Source: Azospirillum rugosum (GTDB lineage: Bacteria; Pseudomonadota; Alphaproteobacteria; Azospirillales; Azospirillaceae). Taken from it: a DNA stretch of 64,000 nt. Numbering within the stretch: the first letter of the stretch is position 1; each line of letters starts with the position of its first letter. The stretch lies in the NCBI RefSeq assembly GCF_017876155.1, contig NZ_JAGINP010000016.1, forward strand, positions 124,001 to 188,000, in the 5' to 3' direction. Positions 8,555 to 16,333 of the stretch are shown here, in pieces. The notes beneath the pieces were generated by a model. That model saw nothing but the letters and a program-made list of their open reading frames with translations, did not search any database and was not told the origin of the DNA. Both the position numbers and the translations under genes were made by a program.

Positions 8555-8890
8555 TCAGTACAGCCGGCCGCCGTTGGGGACGGGCTGGGTCGGGGCGATC
8601 AGGACGACGGCGTCCTCGGCGTCGGGCAGGCCGAGGCACAGGACCTCGCTGGTGAAGGGGCCGATGCGCTTGGGCGGGAAGTTGACCACGGCCAGGACCT
8701 GCCGGCCGACCAGCTCGTCGAGGGTGTAGTGGGTGGTGATCTGGGCGGAGCTGCGCTTCGTGCCGATCTCCGGACCGAAGTCGACGGTCAGCTTGTAGGC
8801 CGGCTTGCGCGCTTCCGGAAAGGGTTCCGCCGCCACGATGGTGCCGACGCGGATGTCCACCTTGAGAAAGTCGTCGTAGCTGATGGTCAC
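8555..8890 (-). CDS. csaA: CsaA-type tRNA-binding protein
   Basis: 111 residues, a stand-alone EMAP-II/Trbp111-like OB fold. Signature segments are KVDIRVGTIVAAEPFPEARK, GTKRSSAQIT, GRQVLAVVNFPPKRIG and SEVLCLG. Family members dimerise, bind tRNA and have been described as export-related chaperones. The gene stands alone between a kinase gene and the phasin gene. Confidence 0.92.
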   Translation of the reverse strand: MTISYDDFLKVDIRVGTIVAAEPFPEARKPAYKLTVDFGPEIGTKRSSAQITTHYTLDELVGRQVLAVVNFPPKRIGPFTSEVLCLGLPDAEDAVVLIAPTQPVPNGGRLY

Positions 8891-8949
8891 GGTGCGTCCT
8901 TGCCCAATAGGAATGTCCGAGGGAGGCTAGCACCGGCTCCGCAAACGCG

Positions 8950-8980
8950 AAAGGGCCGCCCCAAGGCAGGGCGGCCCTTT
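8950..8980. terminator. Bidirectional terminator hairpin after the phasin gene
   Basis: AAAGGGCCGCCC and its perfect complement are separated by 7 bases. The A and T ends give U tracts on either strand. It lies 24 bases after the phasin stop and upstream of csaA, so it most likely ends the phasin transcript. Confidence 0.8.
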
Positions 8981-9003
8981 CCGGAAACATCCGCGGCGGA
9001 TGC

Positions 9004-9441
9004 TTACTTCGCGCTCTTGGCGATGGCGGCCTTGACCTCGTCCAGGCTCTCCGACACGCGCTTGGACAGCACGTCGGCGGCCTCGGTGTTGGACTTGGCG
9101 ACCAGCTCGGCCAGCTCCTTGATGTTGGACAGCGCCTTCTCGAAGGCGACCTTCACCAGCTCGGCCTGCTTGGCGGCCTTCTCCTCCGGCGTGCCGGCGG
9201 CGACGACCTGGTTCACGTAGGTGCCGGCCTCTTCCACCGAGGCGCGGACGATCTCGGCCTGGCGGCGCAGGACGGCCTGCAGGCCTTCGATCGCCAGCTG
9301 GTTGGCGGCGGTGACGGCCTCGATGTTCTTGCGCTGGCTCGCCAGGATGGCTTCGACGTCCATGCCGGGGACCTTGTAATCGCCCAGCACCTTGGAGACG
9401 TCGAATTCGAGGAACGGGTTACCGGACGACTGCTTGGCCAT
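9004..9441 (-). CDS. Phasin family protein
   Basis: 145 residues, all-helical with few cysteines or aromatics, as in phasins that coat polyhydroxyalkanoate granules. Hallmarks: NPFLEFDVSKVLGDYKVPGM, then QRKNIEAVTAANQLAIEGLQ, and a C-terminal heptad-rich helix with KSNTEAADVLSKRVSESLDE. MAKQSS at 9441 is chosen because the GGGGG upstream is about 8 bases away; a start two codons earlier (9447) is possible. A 19-bp near-perfect palindrome lies 32 bases upstream, and a strong terminator follows. Confidence 0.92.
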   Translation of the reverse strand: MAKQSSGNPFLEFDVSKVLGDYKVPGMDVEAILASQRKNIEAVTAANQLAIEGLQAVLRRQAEIVRASVEEAGTYVNQVVAAGTPEEKAAKQAELVKVAFEKALSNIKELAELVAKSNTEAADVLSKRVSESLDEVKAAIAKSAK

Positions 9442-9472
9442 GTTCATCACCCCCGACGAAAGGTTTTGCCGG

Positions 9473-9491
9473 TATGCTGCGGCGCAACATA
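9473..9491. promoter_or_regulatory. Palindrome upstream of phasin, candidate operator
   Basis: TATGCTGCGGCGCAACATA reads as arms TATGCTGC and GCAACATA around GGC, with one mismatch. The core is TGC-N3-GCA. PhaR regulators of Paracoccus and Rhodobacter bind TGC/GCA-type sites at phasin promoters, so a PhaR-like site is plausible. The neighbouring TetR gene is another possible binder. Confidence 0.55.
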
Positions 9492-9605
9492 CCTGGAGCG
9501 GGACTATGCAGAGTGCCAAAAAGATAGTCAACGCGTTTGTGCGTCGCACCATGCGCTAGACCGGAGCGACGGACATTCAACCGACGGACGCGGGTTCCGG
9601 TTCCT

Positions 9606-10310
9606 TCAGATCGCCGGATCGATCGCACCCGCCGGGGGTTCCACCGGCTGGGAGCGGCGCGGACGGCGGCGCAGCGTGCCGGCCCAGCGCTCCGCCCGGC
9701 GCAGCTCCGCGTCCAGCGCCGCCATGGTGCGGGACAGGTCGGCGGTGTCGTCGTCCAGGAACACGCGCATCACGCGCGCCTGCACGGCGCCCAATCCGGC
9801 GGTCAGGACGGCGCCGCCCAGCCGGTCGGCCTCCACCCCCGCGGCGCGCAGCATCCAGGCCATGGAGCGGCCGAACTGACGGGAGAAGGCCAGCGCGGTC
9901 AGCGGCTCCCCCCGCAAGTCGCGCATCACCACGCGCAGGCCGTCGCGGTAAGGTTGCAGCGCGTCATAACGACGCATCATCACGTCGAACAGCCGGTCGC
10001 GGGCGCTTTCCCCCGAATCCAGGGCCGGGTCGGGGGGCTGGTCGTCGGCCAGCACGGCCATGTCCGCGGTGCGGGACACGGCGGCCAGCACGTCGGCGCG
10101 GTCCGGATAGCGTTGGTAGAAGGCGGCGGCGGACAGGTCCGCGGCCCGCGCGATGTCCAGAAGGCCGGTGCGCGACCAGCCCTGCTCCGCGGCCAGCCGC
10201 ATCGCCGCGGCGGCGACGCGCCGGTCCATCTCGGCGGCCTTGGAGCCGGGCTCGGAACCGGAGCCGGTTTGGGGCTCGGTGTGGAAGGGGGAATCGGCGG
10301 TGTCGTCCAT
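9606..10310 (-). CDS. TetR-family regulator
   Basis: 234 residues. The N-terminal helix-turn-helix is clear: AEMDRRVAAAAMRLAAEQGW, then LLDIARAADLSAAAFYQRYP. The C-terminal ligand domain resembles the COQ9-like subgroup (RLFDVMMRRYDALQPYRDGL). The C-terminal end is basic and proline-rich. It lies upstream of the phasin gene on the same strand with a 164-bp gap, so it may control the phasin gene or itself; no target is proven. Confidence 0.88.
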   Translation of the reverse strand: MDDTADSPFHTEPQTGSGSEPGSKAAEMDRRVAAAAMRLAAEQGWSRTGLLDIARAADLSAAAFYQRYPDRADVLAAVSRTADMAVLADDQPPDPALDSGESARDRLFDVMMRRYDALQPYRDGLRVVMRDLRGEPLTALAFSRQFGRSMAWMLRAAGVEADRLGGAVLTAGLGAVQARVMRVFLDDDTADLSRTMAALDAELRRAERWAGTLRRRPRRSQPVEPPAGAIDPAI

Positions 10311-10337
10311 GGGTCCGGGCCTCTCGTCTGATGCCCC

Positions 10338-11267
10338 TTATGTGGTGGGCCGTGGCGCCGCCGCACAGGTCAGCACGGCGGCGCGCAGCCACGCGTGGGC
10401 CGGGTCGCCGTGCCGACGCTCGTGCCACAGCTGGGTGATGGCGAAGGCGGGCATCGGCACCGGCGGGTCGAAGACCGCCAGCGGCACCATGGCCCGCAGA
10501 TGCTCGGCCAGCCGGCGCGGCAGCGTCAGGACGAGGTCGCTCTCCGCCACGATCAACGGCGCCGCCAGGAAATGCGGGGTGCGCAGCACGATCCGGCGGG
10601 CCAGCCCCAGCCGGTCCAGCGCCGCGTCCACGAAGCCGGCGCGGCTGCTGTCGCGCCCCACCGTCAGGAAGGCGTGGCGCAGCCCGGCAAACCGCTCCGC
10701 CGTCATCGGGCCGTCCTGCAGCGCCGGGTGGTCGGCGCGCACCACGCAGGCGAAGTCCTCGCGGTAGAGGGTCTGCTGGTAATAGCCGGCCTCCGCCACG
10801 TCGAAGACTCCGATGGCGAGGTCGATGGTGCCGGAGGCGATCCCCTCCTCCGCCGCCGGGCCGTGGAGCACGACCTCGACGTCCAGGTTGGGGGCGACCT
10901 CGGCGAAATGGGCGAGCAGGCGGGGCAGCAGCACGACGGTCTGGTAATCGACGGTGGCGATGCGGACGGTCCCGGTCTGCGCGGCCGGGTCGAAGTCCGG
11001 CGGCTGGACCATGCGCCCGACCTCCGCCAGCACGCGGGCGAGCGGGGCCGCCAGCGCCTCCGCCCGCGGAGTCGGCTCCAGCCCCGCGGCGGTGCGGACC
11101 AGCAGCTTGTCGCCGAACAGGGCGCGCAGGCGGCCGAGCGCCCGGCTCATCGCCGGCTGGCTGAGCCCGACGCGCCCGGCGGCGCGGGTCACGTTCCGCT
11201 CATCCAACAGCGCCGCCAGGGCGACCAGCAGGTTCAGGTCGATGCCGGCCAAATTCACTTCACGCAT
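10338..11267 (-). CDS. LysR-family regulator
   Basis: 309 residues from the ATG at 11267; in-frame ATGs at 11276 and 11285 are also possible. The helix-turn-helix is GIDLNLLVALAALLDERNVT followed by RAAGRVGLSQPAMSRALGRL. The substrate domain has the usual two lobes. It is divergent from an NAD(P)-binding oxidoreductase gene, so it probably regulates that gene. The shared intergenic region carries a 16-bp tandem repeat. Confidence 0.9.
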   Translation of the reverse strand: MREVNLAGIDLNLLVALAALLDERNVTRAAGRVGLSQPAMSRALGRLRALFGDKLLVRTAAGLEPTPRAEALAAPLARVLAEVGRMVQPPDFDPAAQTGTVRIATVDYQTVVLLPRLLAHFAEVAPNLDVEVVLHGPAAEEGIASGTIDLAIGVFDVAEAGYYQQTLYREDFACVVRADHPALQDGPMTAERFAGLRHAFLTVGRDSSRAGFVDAALDRLGLARRIVLRTPHFLAAPLIVAESDLVLTLPRRLAEHLRAMVPLAVFDPPVPMPAFAITQLWHERRHGDPAHAWLRAAVLTCAAAPRPTT

Positions 11268-11329
11268 GGAGATCATATACTCCATGCATTGGGCACATGC
11301 GAGCGGGATCCGTATCGTCACCGGCAGAC

Positions 11330-11390
11330 AAGACTTCCACGGGCCAAGACTTCCACGGGCCAAGACTTCCACGGGCCAAGCCTTCCACGG
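11330..11390. repeat. 16-bp tandem repeat in a divergent promoter
   Basis: AAGACTTCCACGGGCC is present three times in perfect head-to-tail order (11330, 11346, 11362), then a partial fourth copy with one change (AAGCCTTCCACGG, 11378). It fills most of the gap between the LysR start and the oxidoreductase ATG at 11405. It could be a phase- or spacing-variable promoter, or a cluster of binding sites. Confidence 0.9.
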
Positions 11391-11404
11391 ACGGAGACGG
11401 AACC

Positions 11405-12286
11405 ATGTTTGCAGTGATGGGCGTGACGGGACACACGGGCGCCGCGGTGGCCGAGACCCTGCTGGCGCGCGGCGCCGAGGTGCGGGTGGTGGTGCGCGAC
11501 GCCGGCAAGGCGGCCCCCTGGGTCGCGAAGGGTGCGGAGGTCGCGGCGGCCGACGCCCGCGACGCCGACGCGCTGACCGCGGCGTTTCAGGGCGTCGAGG
11601 GCGTCTACGCGCTGAACCCGCCGGGCTACGGCTCCGACGACCCGCTGGCCGAGGCGCGGGCGGTCGGGGCGGCGCTGGCCGACGCCGTGGCGCACACACA
11701 CGTGCCGCATGTGGTGGCGCTGTCCTCCATCGGCGGGCACCGGCCGGATGGGACCGGCATCATCGTGACGACGCACCTGCTGGAGAACGCCCTGCGCGCC
11801 GCCGGCCGGCCGCTGACCATCGTGCGCGCGGGATTCTTTATGGAGAACTGGGCCAACGTTCTGGCGCCGGCGCTGGGCCAGGGCGTGCTGCCCTGCTTCA
11901 CCCTGCCGCTCGACAAGCCCTTCCCGACGGTCGACGTCGCCGACATCGGCCGCACCGCCGCGGAGGCGCTGCTCGGCGGGCCGCGTGGCCTGCGCGTGGT
12001 GGAGTTGAACGGCCCGGCCGACCGCACCCCGCAGGACGCCGCGGCGGCGCTGTCCGCGGCGGCCGGGCGGCCGGTGCAGGCGGTCGCCGTCCCGCGCGAG
12101 GCCTGGGTCCCGACCCTGCTGGCCGCCGGCCTCGCCCAGCGCCCCGCCGAGCTTCTGGCCGAGATGTACGACGGCCTGAACGAGGGCCGCGTCGTGCAGG
12201 AAGACGGCACCGAGCGCGCGAACGGCACGGTGACGCTGGAACAGGCCATGGCGCGGCTGGTCCAGGGCGCGCGGGCGGCGGCGTAA
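11405..12286 (+). CDS. NAD(P)-binding NmrA-like oxidoreductase
   Basis: 293 residues with an atypical short-chain dehydrogenase fold. The nucleotide motif VTGHTGAAVAETLLARG is at the start, with RDAGKA after strand 2. ALSSIGGHRPDGTGI and IVRAGFFMENW match the NmrA / quinone reductase QOR2 group. Such proteins reduce quinones or sense the NADP state. Start chosen at the ATG after GGAG (ACGGAGACGGAACC). Likely regulated by the divergent LysR protein. Confidence 0.88.
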   Translation: MFAVMGVTGHTGAAVAETLLARGAEVRVVVRDAGKAAPWVAKGAEVAAADARDADALTAAFQGVEGVYALNPPGYGSDDPLAEARAVGAALADAVAHTHVPHVVALSSIGGHRPDGTGIIVTTHLLENALRAAGRPLTIVRAGFFMENWANVLAPALGQGVLPCFTLPLDKPFPTVDVADIGRTAAEALLGGPRGLRVVELNGPADRTPQDAAAALSAAAGRPVQAVAVPREAWVPTLLAAGLAQRPAELLAEMYDGLNEGRVVQEDGTERANGTVTLEQAMARLVQGARAAA

Positions 12287-12292
12287 CATGAG

Positions 12293-12442
12293 AAACCCTC
12301 TCTCGCCCCCGGCGGGAGAGGGAGGGACCCGCCGCCATGCGGCGGGAGGGTGAGGGCTTGGTTTCTCGGGAAGACCTTGCCCTCACCCTTCCCACTTCGT
12401 GGGCCCCTTCCCTCTCCCTGCGGGGCAGGGAGAGGGAGCTTA
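12293..12442. repeat. Dispersed paired-hairpin element, class IV
   Basis: Two hairpins frame a core (GGTTTCTCGGGAAGACCTTG) that is flanked by GGTGAGGG and CCCTCACC inverted repeats. The copy at 39583 shares the core with few changes. It lies between the convergent oxidoreductase and membrane-protein genes. Confidence 0.8.
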
Positions 12443-12452
12443 CGCCCACCCC

Positions 12453-14057
12453 TTACCGGCAGAAGGGGAAGGTCTCCACGTGCTTCATGTAGGTGGGGAT
12501 CCAGTAACACTGGCCGGCGGGGCTGGGCAGGCGTCGGCCCTCGATGACCGGCCAGACATGGGCGACCAGGACGACCAGCGCGACCGTGCCGTAGATCCAA
12601 CGGCGCGTCTTCGCGCGCTCCAGAAGGCCGGGGAAGCGCACCAGCACCCAGGCGGCGGCGAGCGCCACCAGCGGGTCGGTGTAGGCGGCGTAGGCGCGCT
12701 GGAAGCCGCGCAGGGAGAACAGCGTCTCCAGCCCCCAGGCGACCAGCAGGAGGAATCCCGCCTGCACCGCCGCCAGCCGCTCGCCCCGGCGCCACAGGGC
12801 GATGGCGCCGCCGATCACGAACCACTCCACGACCACGGTCTGCGGGACGTTGTCCGGGTGCAGGACGATGGTGCGGATCGCCAGCGTGCGCCACAGGCCC
12901 TTGGCCAGCAGCAGGAACAGGCTTTCCGACAGCACCTGCTGCTCCCCGCCCAGCGCCGCCTGGTGCTTCCAGGTGGTGAAGACGAACATGTGCTCGATCA
13001 GGTTCGAGACGGCGATCACGTTCTGCTCGTGCAGCCGAATCTCCAGCGCCAGCACGCCGAGCGCCAGGCCGAGCACCACCGCCCCCGCGCAGGCCAGGGC
13101 GAAGGCCGGGCGGACGCGCCACACCGCGGCATAAACCATCATGCCGAGGAAGACCCAACCGACGATGATCCCCTGGTAGACGCCCGACAGGCCGCCGCCC
13201 ACCGTGTGATAGGGGAACATCGCGTGGCCCGCGTCGGCGATGCCCTGCCGGATCAACGCCACTGCGGGCATCGCAGCGATCCCGGCGACGGCCAGCAGAA
13301 GCAGGGCGGCCAGCCACCAGCCGGGGCGCGGGACGGACGCGAAGCGCCGGCCGAAGAGCAGCGCGATCACCGGGATTCCCATCGCCAGGAAGATCGCCTG
13401 GATCTTGGTGACGACCGCCAGCGCCGCGAGCAGGCCCGCCAGCCCAAGCATCAGCACCGGCCGCCAGCCCGGCGCCGTCCGCACGGCGGCCAGGGCGAGG
13501 AGAAGGGCGGTGACGACGAAGGAGGCCGACAGCAGGTCGGTGCGCATCTGCCGCGCCTGGGTCGTGATGCCGATCCCGAAGGCCAGCACGATGGCCGACA
13601 GCAGCGCGACGCGGCGGTCGCCGACCAGCGCGCGGACCAGCGTTGCATAAACCATGACGAAGCCGGCCGTGAGGGCGATGGACAGCGCGCGCCCGGCCTC
13701 CACGAGGTTCTGCCAGGCGGCGTCATAGGCGGCGGTGTCGGCGGCCGGCGGCAGGCCCGAGACGGTGATGACCGGCATCAGCCCGAGCGCGTGCAACAGC
13801 CGGTACCAAGCCTCGATCACCAGGAAATAGGTGTAGCCGGGGTGGTCGAAGTACTCCTGCGTAAGCCCCTGGTTGAACAGCAGCCCATGGTAGGCGAGCA
13901 CAAGATCCTGGTCGGCGTGCGCCCAATAGGGCAGCCGGAAGCCCACCAGCAGCGACGAGACGGCCATCACCGCGGCCAAGCCAAGGCACAGCCCCCACCA
14001 GGGCCACCGGTCGAAGACGGAGCGGGCCGGGAAGGCGACGTGATCGAGGAGGGTCAT
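12453..14057 (-). CDS. GT39-like multi-pass membrane glycosyltransferase candidate
   Basis: 534 residues with about 11-12 hydrophobic segments. The first outer loop carries acidic residues in LPYWAHADQDLVLAYHGLLF and an EYFDHPGYTYF stretch. This fits the PMT/ArnT superfamily, which moves sugars from polyprenyl-phosphate carriers onto protein or lipid. The C-terminal periplasmic end CYWIPTYMKHVETFPFC contains two cysteines. No partner genes for glycan synthesis lie nearby, so the acceptor is unknown and the family assignment is moderate. Confidence 0.65.
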   Translation of the reverse strand: MTLLDHVAFPARSVFDRWPWWGLCLGLAAVMAVSSLLVGFRLPYWAHADQDLVLAYHGLLFNQGLTQEYFDHPGYTYFLVIEAWYRLLHALGLMPVITVSGLPPAADTAAYDAAWQNLVEAGRALSIALTAGFVMVYATLVRALVGDRRVALLSAIVLAFGIGITTQARQMRTDLLSASFVVTALLLALAAVRTAPGWRPVLMLGLAGLLAALAVVTKIQAIFLAMGIPVIALLFGRRFASVPRPGWWLAALLLLAVAGIAAMPAVALIRQGIADAGHAMFPYHTVGGGLSGVYQGIIVGWVFLGMMVYAAVWRVRPAFALACAGAVVLGLALGVLALEIRLHEQNVIAVSNLIEHMFVFTTWKHQAALGGEQQVLSESLFLLLAKGLWRTLAIRTIVLHPDNVPQTVVVEWFVIGGAIALWRRGERLAAVQAGFLLLVAWGLETLFSLRGFQRAYAAYTDPLVALAAAWVLVRFPGLLERAKTRRWIYGTVALVVLVAHVWPVIEGRRLPSPAGQCYWIPTYMKHVETFPFCR

Positions 14058-14300
14058 GAAGGGCTCGGCGATGGTGGACGCGGTGATTTTACAGGATATC
14101 CCCTCTCCCGCTCACGGCGGCCAATGGCCGCCTGTCGCCGACAGCGCCCGCAAGCGGGCGCGAAAGGCCAGGGGGGAGAAGGGATGCTCCGGGGTTGTGC
14201 ACGATTCCGGACGGTTTGGGAACCCGGACCGGGTCGGGCTGTTGGATGCATTGCACAAGTTGCAGGCATTTTCCTGGATTGATGGAGCTGAGCCACCGCA

Positions 14301-15683
14301 ATGCCAGACCCCGACGATCGCACCCCGCTCCGCTCTCCCGACACCGCCATGCAAGGCCAGAGCGCGGACGGCGCTTCGGTCTCCGCACCGGCCCCTACGG
14401 GCCGCGCGCTGGTGATCCTGCCGCTGCTGCCCGGCGAGACGTCGACCCGCCAGCCGCAGGCCCGGCTGGCCGAGGCCGTAGCGCTCGCCGAGGCGATCCG
14501 GCTGGACGTGCCGCACTGCGAAGTCGTCAAGGTGGCGCGGCCGGATCCGGCCAGCCTGTTCGGGCGCGGCACCGCGGAGCGGATCGGCGGCATGGCGGAG
14601 GCCTTCGAGGCCGACCTGGTGGTGATCGACCACGCGCTGTCCCCCGTGCAGCAGCGCAACCTGGAACGCATCTGCATGGCCAAGGTGATCGACCGCACCG
14701 GCCTGATCCTGGAGATCTTCGGGGAACGCGCCCGCACCCGCGAGGGGCAGTTGCAGGTGGAGCTGGCGGCGCTGACCTACCAGCGCTCCCGCCTCGTGCG
14801 GTCCTGGACCCACCTGGAGCGGCAGCGCGGCGGCTTCGGCTTCCTGGGCGGCCCCGGCGAAAGCCAGCTGGAGCTGGACCGGCGCCTGATCGCCGAGCGC
14901 ATCACCCGCCTGAAGCGGGAGCTGGAGGAGGTGCGCCGCACCCGCGGCCTGCACCGGGCCTCGCGCCAGCGCGGCGACACGCCGCTGGTCGCGCTGGTGG
15001 GCTACACCAACGCCGGCAAGTCCACCCTGTTCAACCGCCTGTCGGGTGCCGACGTGACGGCGCAGGACATGCTGTTCGCCACGCTCGACCCGACGGTGCG
15101 GCAGGTCCCGCTGCCGTCGGGGCGGACCATCGCCCTGTCGGATACGGTGGGATTCATCTCCGACCTGCCGACGCAGCTCGTCGCCGCCTTCCGCGCCACG
15201 CTGGAGGAGGTGCAGGCGGCCGACGTCATCCTGCACGTCCGCGACGTGTCCCACCCCGACAGCGAGGCCCAGAAGGCCGATGTGGAGCGGGTGCTGGCCG
15301 AACTGGGCATCGACGCGGAGAACGACCCGCGCGTGGTGGAGGTGCTGAACAAGACCGACCTGCTGCCGGCCACCGCGCGCGGCGCGCTGGGGATGCGGCT
15401 GACCAACCAGCGGATGATGGAGGGTGCGGAGCGCGCGGTTGCCGTGTCGGCCCTGACCGGGCTGGGCCTGGACGACCTGCTGGATACGCTGGACCGGCGG
15501 CTGTCCAGCGGCTGGCGCGTGATGGAGCTGTCCATCGACCTCGCCGACGGGCGGGCGCTCGCCTGGCTCTACGCGCACGGGCAGGTGCTCGACCGCCGGG
15601 ACGAAGAGGGGATGGCCCGGCTGCGCGTGGCGCTCGATCCGGCCGACGCGGCGCGCTTCGAGACCCAGTTCGCCGCCGGCTGA
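14301..15683 (+). CDS. hflX: Ribosome-associated GTPase HflX
   Basis: 460 residues. The N-terminal HflX domain has PDPASLFGRGTAERIGGMAE and the glycine-rich linker GGFGFLGGPGESQLELDRR. The G domain has G1 GYTNAGKST (about 234-242), G3 DTVGF and G4 NKTD. HflX binds 50S subunits and splits stalled or hibernating ribosomes under heat stress. In many alphaproteobacteria it follows hfq; here there is no hfq upstream, but a membrane glycosyltransferase on the other strand. Upstream 14058-14300 holds only GC-rich inverted repeats. Confidence 0.95.
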   Translation: MPDPDDRTPLRSPDTAMQGQSADGASVSAPAPTGRALVILPLLPGETSTRQPQARLAEAVALAEAIRLDVPHCEVVKVARPDPASLFGRGTAERIGGMAEAFEADLVVIDHALSPVQQRNLERICMAKVIDRTGLILEIFGERARTREGQLQVELAALTYQRSRLVRSWTHLERQRGGFGFLGGPGESQLELDRRLIAERITRLKRELEEVRRTRGLHRASRQRGDTPLVALVGYTNAGKSTLFNRLSGADVTAQDMLFATLDPTVRQVPLPSGRTIALSDTVGFISDLPTQLVAAFRATLEEVQAADVILHVRDVSHPDSEAQKADVERVLAELGIDAENDPRVVEVLNKTDLLPATARGALGMRLTNQRMMEGAERAVAVSALTGLGLDDLLDTLDRRLSSGWRVMELSIDLADGRALAWLYAHGQVLDRRDEEGMARLRVALDPADAARFETQFAAG

Positions 15684-15808
15684 GGCCAATTCCGAAACTC
15701 CGGCGCGGTTTGCCCGTTGAAGCGGAAAGGCCGTTCCCCAACGCGCCGGGATCGTGCTTCCCGGCGGCGATGGCCGCGGAACCGCCGGAGCGAGGAGGCC
15801 GATTCCCC

Positions 15809-16153
15809 ATGAGCGACAAGACCGAGCGCATCCAGCGCCGCGCCCACGAGATCTGGGAGCGGGAAGGCCGGCCGCACGGCCGGCACGACGAGCACTGGTC
15901 CCAGGCCCAGGCGGAGATCGACGCGGAGCTTCGCGCTGAGGCGGAGGGTTCCGCAGGAAAGGCCAAGCCGGCGCGTGCCAAGACCGGCGCGGCGAAAGGC
16001 AGCACGCGCGCGGCGGCGGAGAACCTGTCGGCGGTCGCCGCCGGGCGGACGGAGCAGACCGGGACCACAAAGACCGGCGGGCAGATCTCCCGCGGGGGTG
16101 CGTCGCGCGGCAAATCCGCCAAGGCCTCCCGCAAGGACGCCTCGCCGGGCTGA
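15809..16153 (+). CDS. DUF2934 domain protein
   Basis: 114 residues. The N-terminus RIQRRAHEIWEREGRPHGRH with EHWSQAQAEID is the DUF2934 signature, found in small proteins of many alphaproteobacteria. The rest is a Lys/Ala/Ser/Gly-rich basic tail, probably disordered and reminiscent of histone-like tails. GGAGG lies upstream (GCGAGGAGGCCGATTCCCC). It is read in the same direction as hflX after 125 bases. Role unknown. Confidence 0.85.
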   Translation: MSDKTERIQRRAHEIWEREGRPHGRHDEHWSQAQAEIDAELRAEAEGSAGKAKPARAKTGAAKGSTRAAAENLSAVAAGRTEQTGTTKTGGQISRGGASRGKSAKASRKDASPG

Positions 16154-16280
16154 TCCCCTAGGCGTCGGCGCGGCGTTTTCCGGGCCGGGCGCGCCTTTGT
16201 GCCCGCCGCAGCCCTCCCATGCCTCCACCCACCTTTGCCTTCACAACGAGAGGTCTGGTTTCTGCCGGAAGGGATTGCTA

Positions 16281-16296
16281 GTGTTGCGGCCAACAC
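16281..16296. promoter_or_regulatory. Dyad in the ilvD promoter region
   Basis: GTGTTGCGGCCAACAC has perfect 6-base arms around CGGC and lies 37 bases ahead of the ilvD ATG. It could be an operator or a leader hairpin. No leader peptide rich in branched-chain residues was found, so attenuation of the enteric kind is not supported. Confidence 0.45.
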
Positions 16297-16333
16297 GCAT
16301 CCGCACGCAATGTTCGATCTCTGAGGTGGACCC

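Noticed and set aside
11330..11390. Short tandem repeats as a possible CRISPR
   Set aside because: Units are head-to-tail without unique spacers, and no cas genes are present.
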